Assembly: GCA_964585585.1 (NCBI GenBank)
Contig: CAZPEL010000033.1
Coordinates: 1-10,631 of the forward strand
Length of the DNA: 10,631 nucleotides
Reading direction: 5' to 3'
DNA from: CAZNAQ01 sp964585585
GTDB taxonomy: Bacteria > Patescibacteriota > Patescibacteriia > Patescibacteriales > JAGXOH01
The translations under genes were made by a program, and so were the position numbers. The notes under the pieces were generated by a model. It did not search any database. It saw nothing but the letters and a program-made list of their open reading frames with translations, and was not told the origin of the DNA. This document shows positions 1 through 6,566 of the stretch, one piece after another (the stretch's first letter is position 1; every line of letters starts with the position of its first letter).

Positions 1-3
1 AAT

Positions 4-38
4 AGTTTTGAGTTTTGAACTTTGCATTTTGAGTTTTG
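4..38. repeat. Tandem heptamer array (AGTTTTG type) ahead of murC
   Basis: Five consecutive 7-base units fill the 35 bases before the murC start: AGTTTTG at 4-10, 11-17 and 32-38, with the variants AACTTTG at 18-24 and CATTTTG at 25-31. The array ends 6 bases before the ATG at 45. By analogy with the other three arrays here, it is probably the right arm of an inverted pair whose left arm lies outside the window; that part is inference. Confidence 0.75.
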
Positions 39-44
39 ATATAT

Positions 45-1436
45 ATGGATCTATCCCGTATCAAAAAAATTTATATGATCGGTATCAAGGGAGTGGGTAT
101 GACCATGTTGGCGCAATTCTTGACGCGCCAGGGCTTTGAGGTGAGCGGATCGGATATTCCGGAGGAGTTTATGACCGACCAAGTATTAAGGGATTGCGGC
201 GTTGGGGTTAAAAAGGATTTTGACAAGAACAATATTCCCGCGGATGCGGATTTGATAATTTATTCCACCGCTTATAACAAAACCAATCCGGAAGTGGCCC
301 GGGCCTTGGCGGGCAAGATCAAGACCTTGACCTACCCGGAAGCTTTGAGCGAGGTTTTTAATCAGTATTACGGTATAGCGGTGACCGGAAGCCACGGCAA
401 GACCACGACCACGGCCTGGCTGGGCTATGTCCTGATGCGGGCCGGGCTGAAGCCCAATGTTCTGGTCGGGGCCCGGGTGGAGCAATTCCAGGGCAGCGCC
501 ATTACCGGTGGTTCTGACTATTTGATAGTGGAGGCGGATGAATACCAGGATAAATTGCGATATTTCGATCCCGAAATAGTTCTTTTGAACAATATCGAGC
601 ACGATCACCATGATTACTTTCGGACCGAGGAGAGTTATATCCAAACCTTTATGGATTTTATCCAAAAGATACCGGACAAGGGCTTCCTGGTGGCCAATTT
701 TGATGATTCCGTAATAGCTAAAACCGCCCGGGTCAATTGTCGAGGCAAGGTGATCAGCTACGGCCTGGAGAATCAAGAAGTCGATTATAGGGCCTATGAT
801 CTGCGTCAGGACAAGGACAAACAATATTTCAAGGTTCAAACCGCCGGTGAAGAAGGGAACGACTTAGGCGATTTCAGCATTTCTTTGACCGGACAACACA
901 ATATTTACAATGCTTTGGCGGTAATAGCCACGGCCATGGAGTTTGATATCGGCCTGGCGGAGCTAAGAACCTATTTGGAGGAATTTCAGGGCACCCATCG
1001 CCGAGCTCAGATAATGGGCCGGTTCCGCGGAGCTGTTATAATGGATGATTACGCTCATCATCCCAGCGAGATCCGGACCACTTTGTCCGGTGTCAGGCAG
1101 ACTTATCCGGACAAAAGAATGCGAGTGGTTTTTCACCCCCATACTTTTTCCCGAACCAAGGCCTTATTGGATAAGTTCGCCCGGAGTTTTGATTTGGTGG
1201 ACGAATTGGTGGTTTTGGATATTTACGGTTCGGCTCGGGAGGAGCAAGGGGGAGTGGACAGTCAGGATCTGGTCGCCAAGATAAAGGAGCACAACTCCGA
1301 TCTCCGGGTTTCCCATATCCCCACCCTTAAGGAATGCGAGGAATATTTGCGCAAAGACCTTAAGTCGGAGGATCTGGTGGTTTTGATGGGGGCCGGGGAT
1401 GTCTTTCGTATAGGCGAGAATTTGGTGAAAAATTGA
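45..1436 (+). CDS. murC: UDP-N-acetylmuramate--L-alanine ligase (MurC)
   Basis: A cytoplasmic Mur ligase that joins L-alanine to UDP-MurNAc using ATP, the first step of the peptidoglycan stem peptide. The 463 residues match the usual family length. Motifs seen: N-terminal nucleotide-binding GIKGVGM (13-19), P-loop GSHGKTT (115-121), EADE (163-166), NIEHDHHD (183-190), GQHNIYNA (283-290), DDYAHHPSEI (334-343), HPHTFSRTKAL (364-374), DIYGSAREE (392-400) and MGAGDV (448-453). The HPHTFSRT and DIY..ARE motifs favour MurC over Mpl, although the stretch 163-192 (EADEYQDK, LNNIE.DH.D.F) has an Mpl flavour. The usual GIGGIGM is GIKGVGM here. I start at ATG 45 rather than in-frame TTG 36, which lies inside the repeat array. 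No Shine-Dalgarno is visible. It is followed by an AT-rich dyad and a terminator-like hairpin before the ABC exporter gene. Confidence 0.93.
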   Translation: MDLSRIKKIYMIGIKGVGMTMLAQFLTRQGFEVSGSDIPEEFMTDQVLRDCGVGVKKDFDKNNIPADADLIIYSTAYNKTNPEVARALAGKIKTLTYPEALSEVFNQYYGIAVTGSHGKTTTTAWLGYVLMRAGLKPNVLVGARVEQFQGSAITGGSDYLIVEADEYQDKLRYFDPEIVLLNNIEHDHHDYFRTEESYIQTFMDFIQKIPDKGFLVANFDDSVIAKTARVNCRGKVISYGLENQEVDYRAYDLRQDKDKQYFKVQTAGEEGNDLGDFSISLTGQHNIYNALAVIATAMEFDIGLAELRTYLEEFQGTHRRAQIMGRFRGAVIMDDYAHHPSEIRTTLSGVRQTYPDKRMRVVFHPHTFSRTKALLDKFARSFDLVDELVVLDIYGSAREEQGGVDSQDLVAKIKEHNSDLRVSHIPTLKECEEYLRKDLKSEDLVVLMGAGDVFRIGENLVKN

Positions 1437-1469
1437 TATGTGTAATTTTTTAGTTTTTTCTTCGTATTA

Positions 1470-1490
1470 TTAAATAATGTTATTATTTAA
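1470..1490. promoter_or_regulatory. AT-rich perfect dyad, 9-bp arms, 3-base loop
   Basis: TTAAATAAT (1470-1478) and ATTATTTAA (1482-1490) are perfect inverted copies separated by GTT. The dyad overlaps TATTAT at 1465-1470, a possible -10 box (5/6 match), but no convincing -35 sits at the right distance. It could be an operator for the ABC exporter or a weak RNA hairpin. The function is not determined by the sequence. Confidence 0.4.
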
Positions 1491-1497
1491 ATGACCC

Positions 1498-1523
1498 GGG
1501 AGGAGTAACGCGCTCCTCTTTTT
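1498..1523 (+). terminator. Terminator-like hairpin just before the ABC exporter start
   Basis: GAGGAG (1500-1505) and CTCCTC (1513-1518) form a perfect 6-bp stem around a 7-base loop, extendable by two G-T pairs, followed by five T (1519-1523). This is a classic intrinsic terminator for murC. The T-run ends only 7 bases before the ATG at 1531, so any transcript covering the ABC start from an upstream promoter must pass through it. It could therefore act as an attenuator. A 5-codon ORF (ATG at 1491, stop TAA at 1506-1508) runs into the left arm of the stem. Confidence 0.6.
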
Positions 1524-1530
1524 CGTGTTT

Positions 1531-3327
1531 ATGGCGAGCAATAAAGATAAACATCCCAGAACCGCGGGGAGTCAGGAGTTCTGGAGGCAATTATGGAAGA
1601 TCATCTCCCCGTCGCATAAGCAGATCAAGTTTCTGTTGGTTTTGATAGTGGTCTTTCGTTTGATCCAATTGGCCACCCCTTATATTCTAAAATTGATAAT
1701 TGATAAACTTTCCCATTTTAACCCGGAACAGGTCATACCTCTTTTGCTTTTAATAGCCCTTCTTTTCTTAAGCGAGCAGAGCGCTTCCTTGGTTTCTTAT
1801 TTTAAAGATAGAAAGACCTTTCGGATATTGGTGGAAGCCGAGTATTATTTGCCTTTGAGAGTACAGGAGAAATTGGTTAATCTGTCTTTGGACTATCACG
1901 AGAAAGAGAATACCGGTAACAAGATAACCAAAATAGAGAGAGGTATATTTCGGATCGTGGAGCTTTTGGCCAATATGGCCTTTGAGGTGGTTCCCACCCT
2001 GATCCAGTTAGCAGTTACTTTAGTGGCTTTAGCGGTTCTGGATTGGCGGATCGGCCTTTCCTTTGCTTTCTTTTCTCCTTTGTTTATCGTGATCACTTAC
2101 AAGGTCAATCGGGAGCTTTATCCCATCCGCAAGAACAGGTTCAAACAACACGAAGAATCTTCCGGAAAAATGGGCCAATCCATTATCAATATCAATACGG
2201 TCAAATCCTTTAGCCAGGAAGAAAGAGAGGCCAAGGAGTATGGAGGTATCAAGGAGCGGGTGAGGAACTGGGAGATGTCAGAATGGTTTAAGCTTTTGAA
2301 TTGGAATTTGGGCCGGAATTTGATCATTGACCTGGGGCGGGTTACAGTCTTGCTCTTGAGCGCTTATTTGGTTTGGCAAGGCCAGGTCAGTATCGGCTCC
2401 CTGGTGTTCGCGGTTACTTTATCAGAAAAGTCCTATTTTTCTTTGTATCGTTTGTCTCGTTTTTACGACAAAATGGAAGAAGGGGCCGAGGCAGTGAATC
2501 GGTTCGTGGACATCATCAATGAAGAACCCAGTATCAAGAACCCCGAGGACGGCTATAAGCCGAAGAAAATAAGGGGGGAAATAGAATTTCAAGGAGTTGA
2601 TTTCAGTTACGAAGGACTGCGGAATAAGGATAAATTCAAGGCCTTACGGCAGGTGAACCTCCAAATAGACCCGAGCAGCGTTACCGCCTTGGTCGGACCT
2701 TCCGGAGGAGGTAAGACAACTATTGCCAAGATGATCTACCGGCATTATGATCCTCAGAAAGGAGGCATTTTTTTGGACGGGATCGATCTTAGGAATTACG
2801 ATCTCTATGCTTTGCGGAGATCTATTGCCATAGTACCCCAGGAGGTGGAAATATTTAATTTGGATGTGAAACAGAATATAGCTTATTCCAAGCCGGATGC
2901 TTCTTGGGATGAGGTCCGGGAAGCGGCCCGAGTGGCCAACGCCGAGGAATTCATCAATAATCTTCCTCATGGCTATAAGACCTTGGTGGGAGAGAGAGGT
3001 ATGAAACTTTCCGGCGGCCAAAGACAGAGAATAGGTATCGCTCGAGCGGTTTTAGCCAATCCCTCTATTTTGATATTTGACGAAGCCACCAGTAATTTGG
3101 ATAGTTATAGTGAAAAATTGATCCAAAGCTCTATGGAGAAGATAGGCCAAGACAGAACCATGATCATTATCGCCCATCGCCTGAGTACTATCCAAAAGGC
3201 GGATAAAATAATAGTGGTAGAAGAAGGAGGAGTAGTGGAACAGGGCTCGCATCAAGAACTGGCCCGGAATGGCGGCGGCTTGTATCGCAAACTCCTGGAT
3301 CTGCAAAAGACCGGGAATGTGGATTAA
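1531..3327 (+). CDS. ABC exporter, fused membrane and ATPase domains
   Basis: A half-transporter of the ABCB/MsbA-like type IV exporter superfamily, expected to act as a homodimer in the cytoplasmic membrane and export an unknown substrate. The 598 residues are typical. The N-terminal membrane domain has about six hydrophobic segments (near 32-56, 68-90, 148-170, 174-192, 262-283, 287-305). The ATPase domain starts near 350 and is complete: Walker A GPSGGGKTT (389-397), Q-loop Gln437, signature LSGGQ (493-497), Walker B ILIFDE (513-518), D-loop SNLD (521-524) and switch His549. I prefer ATG 1531 to the in-frame GTG at 1525, which abuts the terminator hairpin; the difference is two residues. 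It lies between murC and murB on the same strand, which invites but does not prove a cell-envelope substrate such as lipid or glycan. Drug export is the usual alternative. Confidence 0.92.
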   Translation: MASNKDKHPRTAGSQEFWRQLWKIISPSHKQIKFLLVLIVVFRLIQLATPYILKLIIDKLSHFNPEQVIPLLLLIALLFLSEQSASLVSYFKDRKTFRILVEAEYYLPLRVQEKLVNLSLDYHEKENTGNKITKIERGIFRIVELLANMAFEVVPTLIQLAVTLVALAVLDWRIGLSFAFFSPLFIVITYKVNRELYPIRKNRFKQHEESSGKMGQSIININTVKSFSQEEREAKEYGGIKERVRNWEMSEWFKLLNWNLGRNLIIDLGRVTVLLLSAYLVWQGQVSIGSLVFAVTLSEKSYFSLYRLSRFYDKMEEGAEAVNRFVDIINEEPSIKNPEDGYKPKKIRGEIEFQGVDFSYEGLRNKDKFKALRQVNLQIDPSSVTALVGPSGGGKTTIAKMIYRHYDPQKGGIFLDGIDLRNYDLYALRRSIAIVPQEVEIFNLDVKQNIAYSKPDASWDEVREAARVANAEEFINNLPHGYKTLVGERGMKLSGGQRQRIGIARAVLANPSILIFDEATSNLDSYSEKLIQSSMEKIGQDRTMIIIAHRLSTIQKADKIIVVEEGGVVEQGSHQELARNGGGLYRKLLDLQKTGNVD

Positions 3328-3357
3328 TGCTGTTAATATGCATTTTAAGCAAGCTTG

Positions 3358-3366
3358 TGTTAAAAT
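3358..3366 (+). promoter_or_regulatory. Extended -10 promoter for murB, probably leaderless
   Basis: TGTTAAAAT is an extended -10 element (TGn followed by TAAAAT, 5/6 match). Six bases separate the hexamer from the murB ATG at 3373, so a normal start site would fall on or beside the A of the start codon. The 45-base gap after the exporter gene has no Shine-Dalgarno. No good -35 is seen, which is acceptable for an extended -10 promoter. Confidence 0.5.
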
Positions 3367-3372
3367 AACCAT

Positions 3373-4320
3373 ATGGACATTGATTCTTTGATCAAAAAAG
3401 ATGTTTCCTTAGCCGACTTTACTACTTTCAAGATCGGTGGGCCGGCTCGGTTTTTTGTGGAAGTGGAGACCAAAGAGGAATTGGATGAGGCCAAAAATTG
3501 GGCTGAGAAAGAGGATCTAGGGCTCTTTTTGCTGGGCGGAGGCAGTAATATTCTGGTCAGCGATGATGGTTTTGACGGCCTGGTTATGAAGCTGGCTAAT
3601 AAGGATTGGGAACTGGAAGGAAATAGAATAAGTTGCGGGGCCGGTGCGGGCTTGAACCAAATTTTACCCCGGCTTGCGGAAAAGGGCCTTTCCGGCCTGG
3701 AGTGGGCCGCCGGCATTCCCGGTATTACTTTGGGCGGAGCTGTCCGGGGTAATGCCGGGGCCTTTGGCCACTATACTTCCGATGTGATCCGATCAGTCGA
3801 GGTTTACGATCTTGCGGCAAAAAAATGGTCATATTTTAAGCACCGGGAGTGCGATTTTGGTTATCGGGACAGTGTTTTTAAGCACAAAAGGAACCTTTTG
3901 ATCTGGCGGGCGGATCTGGAGTTCGAGTCCCGAGATAAGGCCGAGATCAAAAAGGATATCCGGGCTAATACGGAGAAAAGAAATAAAGGCCAACCCCGGA
4001 AGCCCAGTGCCGGCAGTGTTTTTAAAAATTTTAGCTTGGAGCATATGCGTAAGTATGCGCCGAGTTTGGCGGATCGAGCTCAATATGAGGAGATAGTCAA
4101 AGAAGGCATGGTCGGAGCCGGCTGGGTCATAGATCAGTTGGATCTGGGTTGTCAGAAAATAGGAGGAGCCCAGGTCAGTGATGAACACGCCAATTTTATA
4201 ATCAACACCGGCCAGGCCACTGCGCTTGACGTTATCACCCTGATTGGCTATATTAAGCAAAAAGTCAGGGATAATTTTGGTTTGCAGTTGCGGGAAGAGA
4301 TACAGTATGTGGGATTTTAA
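3373..4320 (+). CDS. murB: UDP-N-acetylenolpyruvoylglucosamine reductase (MurB)
   Basis: An FAD enzyme that reduces UDP-GlcNAc-enolpyruvate with NADPH to UDP-MurNAc, the substrate of the MurC encoded upstream. The 315 residues carry the family landmarks in order: FAD-binding LLGGGSNILVSD (53-64), GIPGITLGGAVRGNAGA (114-130), FGYRDSVFK (162-170, with the substrate-site Arg165), PSAGSVFKN (211-219, with the catalytic Ser215), GAGWVIDQ (248-255), IGGAQVSDEHANFIIN (263-278) and a C-terminal LREEIQYVG with the likely catalytic Glu309. All expected catalytic residues are present, so it should be active. The start at ATG 3373 gives the usual short N-terminal helix before the TTFKIGGPA motif. It appears to have its own promoter rather than relying on readthrough from the exporter gene. 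Confidence 0.95.
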   Translation: MDIDSLIKKDVSLADFTTFKIGGPARFFVEVETKEELDEAKNWAEKEDLGLFLLGGGSNILVSDDGFDGLVMKLANKDWELEGNRISCGAGAGLNQILPRLAEKGLSGLEWAAGIPGITLGGAVRGNAGAFGHYTSDVIRSVEVYDLAAKKWSYFKHRECDFGYRDSVFKHKRNLLIWRADLEFESRDKAEIKKDIRANTEKRNKGQPRKPSAGSVFKNFSLEHMRKYAPSLADRAQYEEIVKEGMVGAGWVIDQLDLGCQKIGGAQVSDEHANFIINTGQATALDVITLIGYIKQKVRDNFGLQLREEIQYVGF

Positions 4321-4325
4321 ATTTA

Positions 4326-4395
4326 GATATTGGATATTAGATACTTGATATTGGGCTACAGGGAAACGAATTTCCAATATCCAATATCCAATATC
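4326..4395. repeat. Inverted pair of tandem heptamer arrays (GATATTG / CAATATC)
   Basis: The left arm (4326-4353) is four 7-base units: GATATTG, GATATTA, GATACTT, GATATTG. The right arm (4375-4395) is three perfect copies of CAATATC, the reverse complement of the first unit. A 21-base centre separates them. The array begins 5 bases after the murB stop and ends 8 bases before the cca start, so it fills the whole gap. As RNA it would form a long hairpin without a T-run. The last unit overlaps the proposed cca -10 box. Confidence 0.85.
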
Positions 4396-4397
4396 AT
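4392..4397 (+). promoter_or_regulatory. Possible -10 box for cca, leaderless spacing
   Basis: TATCAT (5/6 match to TATAAT) lies exactly 6 bases upstream of the cca ATG at 4404, the same spacing as the murB -10 box. It is partly formed by the last CAATATC unit of the repeat array. No clear -35 is seen. The match could be chance in AT-rich repeat DNA. Confidence 0.35.
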
Positions 4398-4403
4398 CAT
4401 TTT

Positions 4404-5897
4404 ATGAAAATACCCCAATATGTAAAAAACATAGTTAAGAAATTGGAAGAAGCCGACTACGAAGCTTACATCGTGGGTGGTTGTGTCCGTGATATTTTAA
4501 GGGGTAAGGCCCCCAAGGACTGGGATGTGACCACTAAGGCCAAACCGGAAGAGATCTTGGGGGTTTTTGAGGACGGTAAATACGAGAATAGATTCGGGAC
4601 AGTGTTGGTTCCGATAGAAAAAAAAGGAGAAACCGTGGATGTGGTAGAGATAACCACTTATCGATCCGAGTTCGGTTATAGCGACCGTCGCCGTCCGGAC
4701 GAGGTTAAATTCGAGAAAGATCTGGACAAGGATCTGGCCCGGCGGGATTTTACTATGAACGCCCTGGCTATGAAGAAAAAAAGCAGTTCTGTTTCCATCC
4801 CGGAGCATATTAAAGAGGAGCATCGGATAGAAGAGGATGGTTATATCATTATTGATCTTTTTGGCGGCCGAAAGGACATAGACAAAAAACTTATACGGGC
4901 TGTGGGTGAACCGGTGGACAGGTTCAAGGAAGACGCCCTGCGGATGATGCGAGCTATCAGGTTAGCGGTCGAGTTGGATTTTGACTTGGAACCCAAGACC
5001 CAACGGGCTATTTTAAAAATGGCCGGAGCCATTAAATTCATTGCCAAAGAGAGGATCCGGGATGAGCTTATTCGGATTTTGGAGTCAGACCATGCTTATA
5101 AGGGGATAATGATGCTTCATGAGAACAAGCTTTTGCAATATATCCTGCCTGAGTTGGAAGAAGGAGTGGGAGTAAAGCAGAACCGCCACCATGTGTACAC
5201 AGTTTTTGAACACAATGTTTATTCTTTAAAGAATTGCCCCAACCCGGATTGGCGGGTTCGTTTCGCCGCTTTGATCCATGATATTGCCAAACCCAGAACC
5301 AAAAAAATAATCAAGGGCGAGGCCACTTTTTATAACCATGAGTATGTCGGGGCTAAGATAACAAGCAAGATAACCAAGAGATTAAAGTTCAGTAATGAGG
5401 ACGCAGAGAAGATAATTGCCCTGGTCAAGGCCCATATGTTCTATTATAACGTAGGCGAGGTGACTGCCTCCTCGGTTCGACGCTTGATCCGAAAGGTGGG
5501 GGAGGAGAATTTAAAGGATCTAATAGACCTTCGGGTAGCGGATCGGCTGGGTTCCGGAGTACCCAAGGCCAAGCCCTACAAATTAAGGCATTTGGAATAT
5601 ATGATGGAAAAGGTCCGTAAGGATCCGATCTCAGTCAAAATGCTTAAGATCAACGGCGATATTTTGATGAAAGACTTGGGTTTAGAGCCGGGCCCCAAGA
5701 TCGGAGCTATTCTGGATGTACTTTTGAGCGAGGTTTTGGATGACCCGAAGCTCAACACCAAGAAGCATCTCTTGAAAAGGGCCAAGGAACTCAATAAGGA
5801 GAATTTAAAGCAGCTCCGCGACTGGGCCCGGGAAAAGATAGAAGAAGAACAGGACAAGGAGGATAAGGAGATCAAGAAGCAGTATTGGGTAAAATAG
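4404..5897 (+). CDS. cca: CCA-adding tRNA nucleotidyltransferase, class II, with HD domain
   Basis: A cytoplasmic enzyme that builds or repairs the 3' CCA end of tRNAs from CTP and ATP. It has 497 residues. The class II nucleotidyltransferase head shows GGCVRD (25-30), the metal-binding D39 and D41 (DWD), RRDFTMNALA (113-122) and the EDALRMMRAIRLA helix (176-188). The RNA-binding neck follows, then an HD phosphohydrolase-like domain with IHDIAKP (291-297), His312 and His344. The tail (about 450-497) is charged and probably helical, ending in a run of Glu/Lys. An insertion of roughly 25 residues (about 123-147, rich in Ser, Glu and Lys) lies between MNALA and the IDLFGG motif, where relatives usually have a short turn. 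A poly(A) polymerase role is possible in principle, but no second family member is visible here and CCA addition is the essential activity. There is no Shine-Dalgarno. Confidence 0.92.
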   Translation: MKIPQYVKNIVKKLEEADYEAYIVGGCVRDILRGKAPKDWDVTTKAKPEEILGVFEDGKYENRFGTVLVPIEKKGETVDVVEITTYRSEFGYSDRRRPDEVKFEKDLDKDLARRDFTMNALAMKKKSSSVSIPEHIKEEHRIEEDGYIIIDLFGGRKDIDKKLIRAVGEPVDRFKEDALRMMRAIRLAVELDFDLEPKTQRAILKMAGAIKFIAKERIRDELIRILESDHAYKGIMMLHENKLLQYILPELEEGVGVKQNRHHVYTVFEHNVYSLKNCPNPDWRVRFAALIHDIAKPRTKKIIKGEATFYNHEYVGAKITSKITKRLKFSNEDAEKIIALVKAHMFYYNVGEVTASSVRRLIRKVGEENLKDLIDLRVADRLGSGVPKAKPYKLRHLEYMMEKVRKDPISVKMLKINGDILMKDLGLEPGPKIGAILDVLLSEVLDDPKLNTKKHLLKRAKELNKENLKQLRDWAREKIEEEQDKEDKEIKKQYWVK

Positions 5898-5916
5898 AAT
5901 AAAACTTGAACCTGTA

Positions 5917-6058
5917 CAAAACACAAATATCAAAAACCCAAAACCCAAATAAAGCACAAATCTTCAAAACCCAAACAAAGTACACATAATCGTTTGTTTT
6001 TTTGTGTTTTAACCTCTGGGTTTTGTTTGGAGACTGGGTTTTGGCATTTGGGTTTTTA
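5917..6058. repeat. Inverted heptamer-rich arrays (CCAAAAC / GTTTTGG) between cca and the Nudix gene
   Basis: The left side (5917-5951 and onward to about 5986) is almost free of G and contains units such as CAAAAAC, CCAAAAC and CCAAATA. The right side is poor in C and contains five in-phase 7-base units at 6024-6058: TGTTTGG, AGACTGG, GTTTTGG, CATTTGG, GTTTTTA. Two perfect inverted pairs are visible: AAAAACCCAAA (5932-5942) with TTTGGGTTTTT (6047-6057), and CAAAACCCA (5965-5973) with TGGGTTTTG (6017-6025). The nested order permits one long imperfect hairpin. No coding potential is seen in this 183-base gap. Confidence 0.8.
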
Positions 6059-6077
6059 ATAATTTTATCATTATAAT
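6048..6077 (+). promoter_or_regulatory. Possible promoter for the Nudix gene
   Basis: A perfect TATAAT lies at 6072-6077, with a weak -35 candidate TTGGGT at 6048-6053 (18-base spacer). The hexamer ends only 3 bases before the ATG at 6081. A start site would then fall at or just inside the gene, implying a leaderless mRNA or use of the overlapping CATTAT at 6069-6074. No alternative downstream start codon fits the protein family. Confidence 0.4.
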
Positions 6078-6080
6078 AAT

Positions 6081-6566
6081 ATGGATTCTCAAAACTATAA
6101 TGTCGTAACCAATATTTGTTATGTCCTGGATGATAAGGGTCGGGTTCTTTTGCAGAAAAAGGCCCGGGGCTTCGGCCAAGGCAAGTGGAACGGCCCCGGA
6201 GGCAAACAGGAGCCGGACGAGACCATAGAGGACTCGGTTCATAGGGAAATTTGGGAAGAGACCGGTTTAAAGCTTTTGAACCCGGAGATCAAGGGCGAAC
6301 TGGGCTTTGTTTTTCCCAACGGAGATAATTTTTTCTCCTATGTTTTTGTGGCCAAAGAATTCCAGGGCGAACCCCGGGACAAAGGAGAGGGAGAGTTGCG
6401 TTGGTTCGATATCGAGGACATCCCGCTGGAGAAGATGTGGGATGACGACAAATATTGGTTAAAGAGGTTATTAGGAGGAGAGTATGTGAAGATGAAATTC
6501 TTTTTTGATGAGAATGGAAAGGTGGATTTTTTAAATGATTATGGAAAAGTCAATAGTCAACAGTAA
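6081..6566 (+). CDS. MTH1-like Nudix hydrolase (oxidised purine nucleotide diphosphatase)
   Basis: Predicted to hydrolyse oxidised purine dNTPs such as 8-oxo-dGTP or 2-OH-dATP to monophosphates, cleaning the nucleotide pool. The 161 residues contain a perfect Nudix box at 41-63: G41, x5, E47, x7, R55-E56, E59-E60, G62, L63. Beyond the box it follows the MTH1 (NUDT1) pattern rather than E. coli MutT. RGFGQGKWNGPGGK (29-42) places Asn37 like the base-contacting Asn33 of MTH1. MWDDDKYW (119-126) aligns with the MTH1 MWPDDSYW loop, keeping Trp120, Asp122 and Asp123, the purine-recognition residues. The C-terminal strand (FFFDENGKVDFLNDYGKV) also matches. The final residues NSQQ and the stop codon are encoded by the repeat array that begins at 6548. 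It converges with nnr. Confidence 0.88.
   Translation: MDSQNYNVVTNICYVLDDKGRVLLQKKARGFGQGKWNGPGGKQEPDETIEDSVHREIWEETGLKLLNPEIKGELGFVFPNGDNFFSYVFVAKEFQGEPRDKGEGELRWFDIEDIPLEKMWDDDKYWLKRLLGGEYVKMKFFFDENGKVDFLNDYGKVNSQQ

Noticed and set aside
36..44. TTG start extending MurC by three residues
   Set aside because: It falls in the heptamer array, and ATG 45 gives a normal family N-terminus.
186..839. 217-codon minus-strand ORF opposite murC
   Set aside because: It lies wholly opposite conserved MurC motifs, and its translation has no recognisable domain; an antisense shadow.
1525..1530. GTG start for the ABC exporter
   Set aside because: It abuts the T-run of the hairpin; ATG 1531 is only two codons later and equally good for the protein.
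3829..4377. 182-codon minus-strand ORF opposite murB
   Set aside because: It mirrors conserved MurB sequence and starts inside the repeat array; no domain signature.
4326..6058. CRISPR array
   Set aside because: Units are 7 bases, contiguous or inverted, without regular unique spacers, and no cas genes are present.
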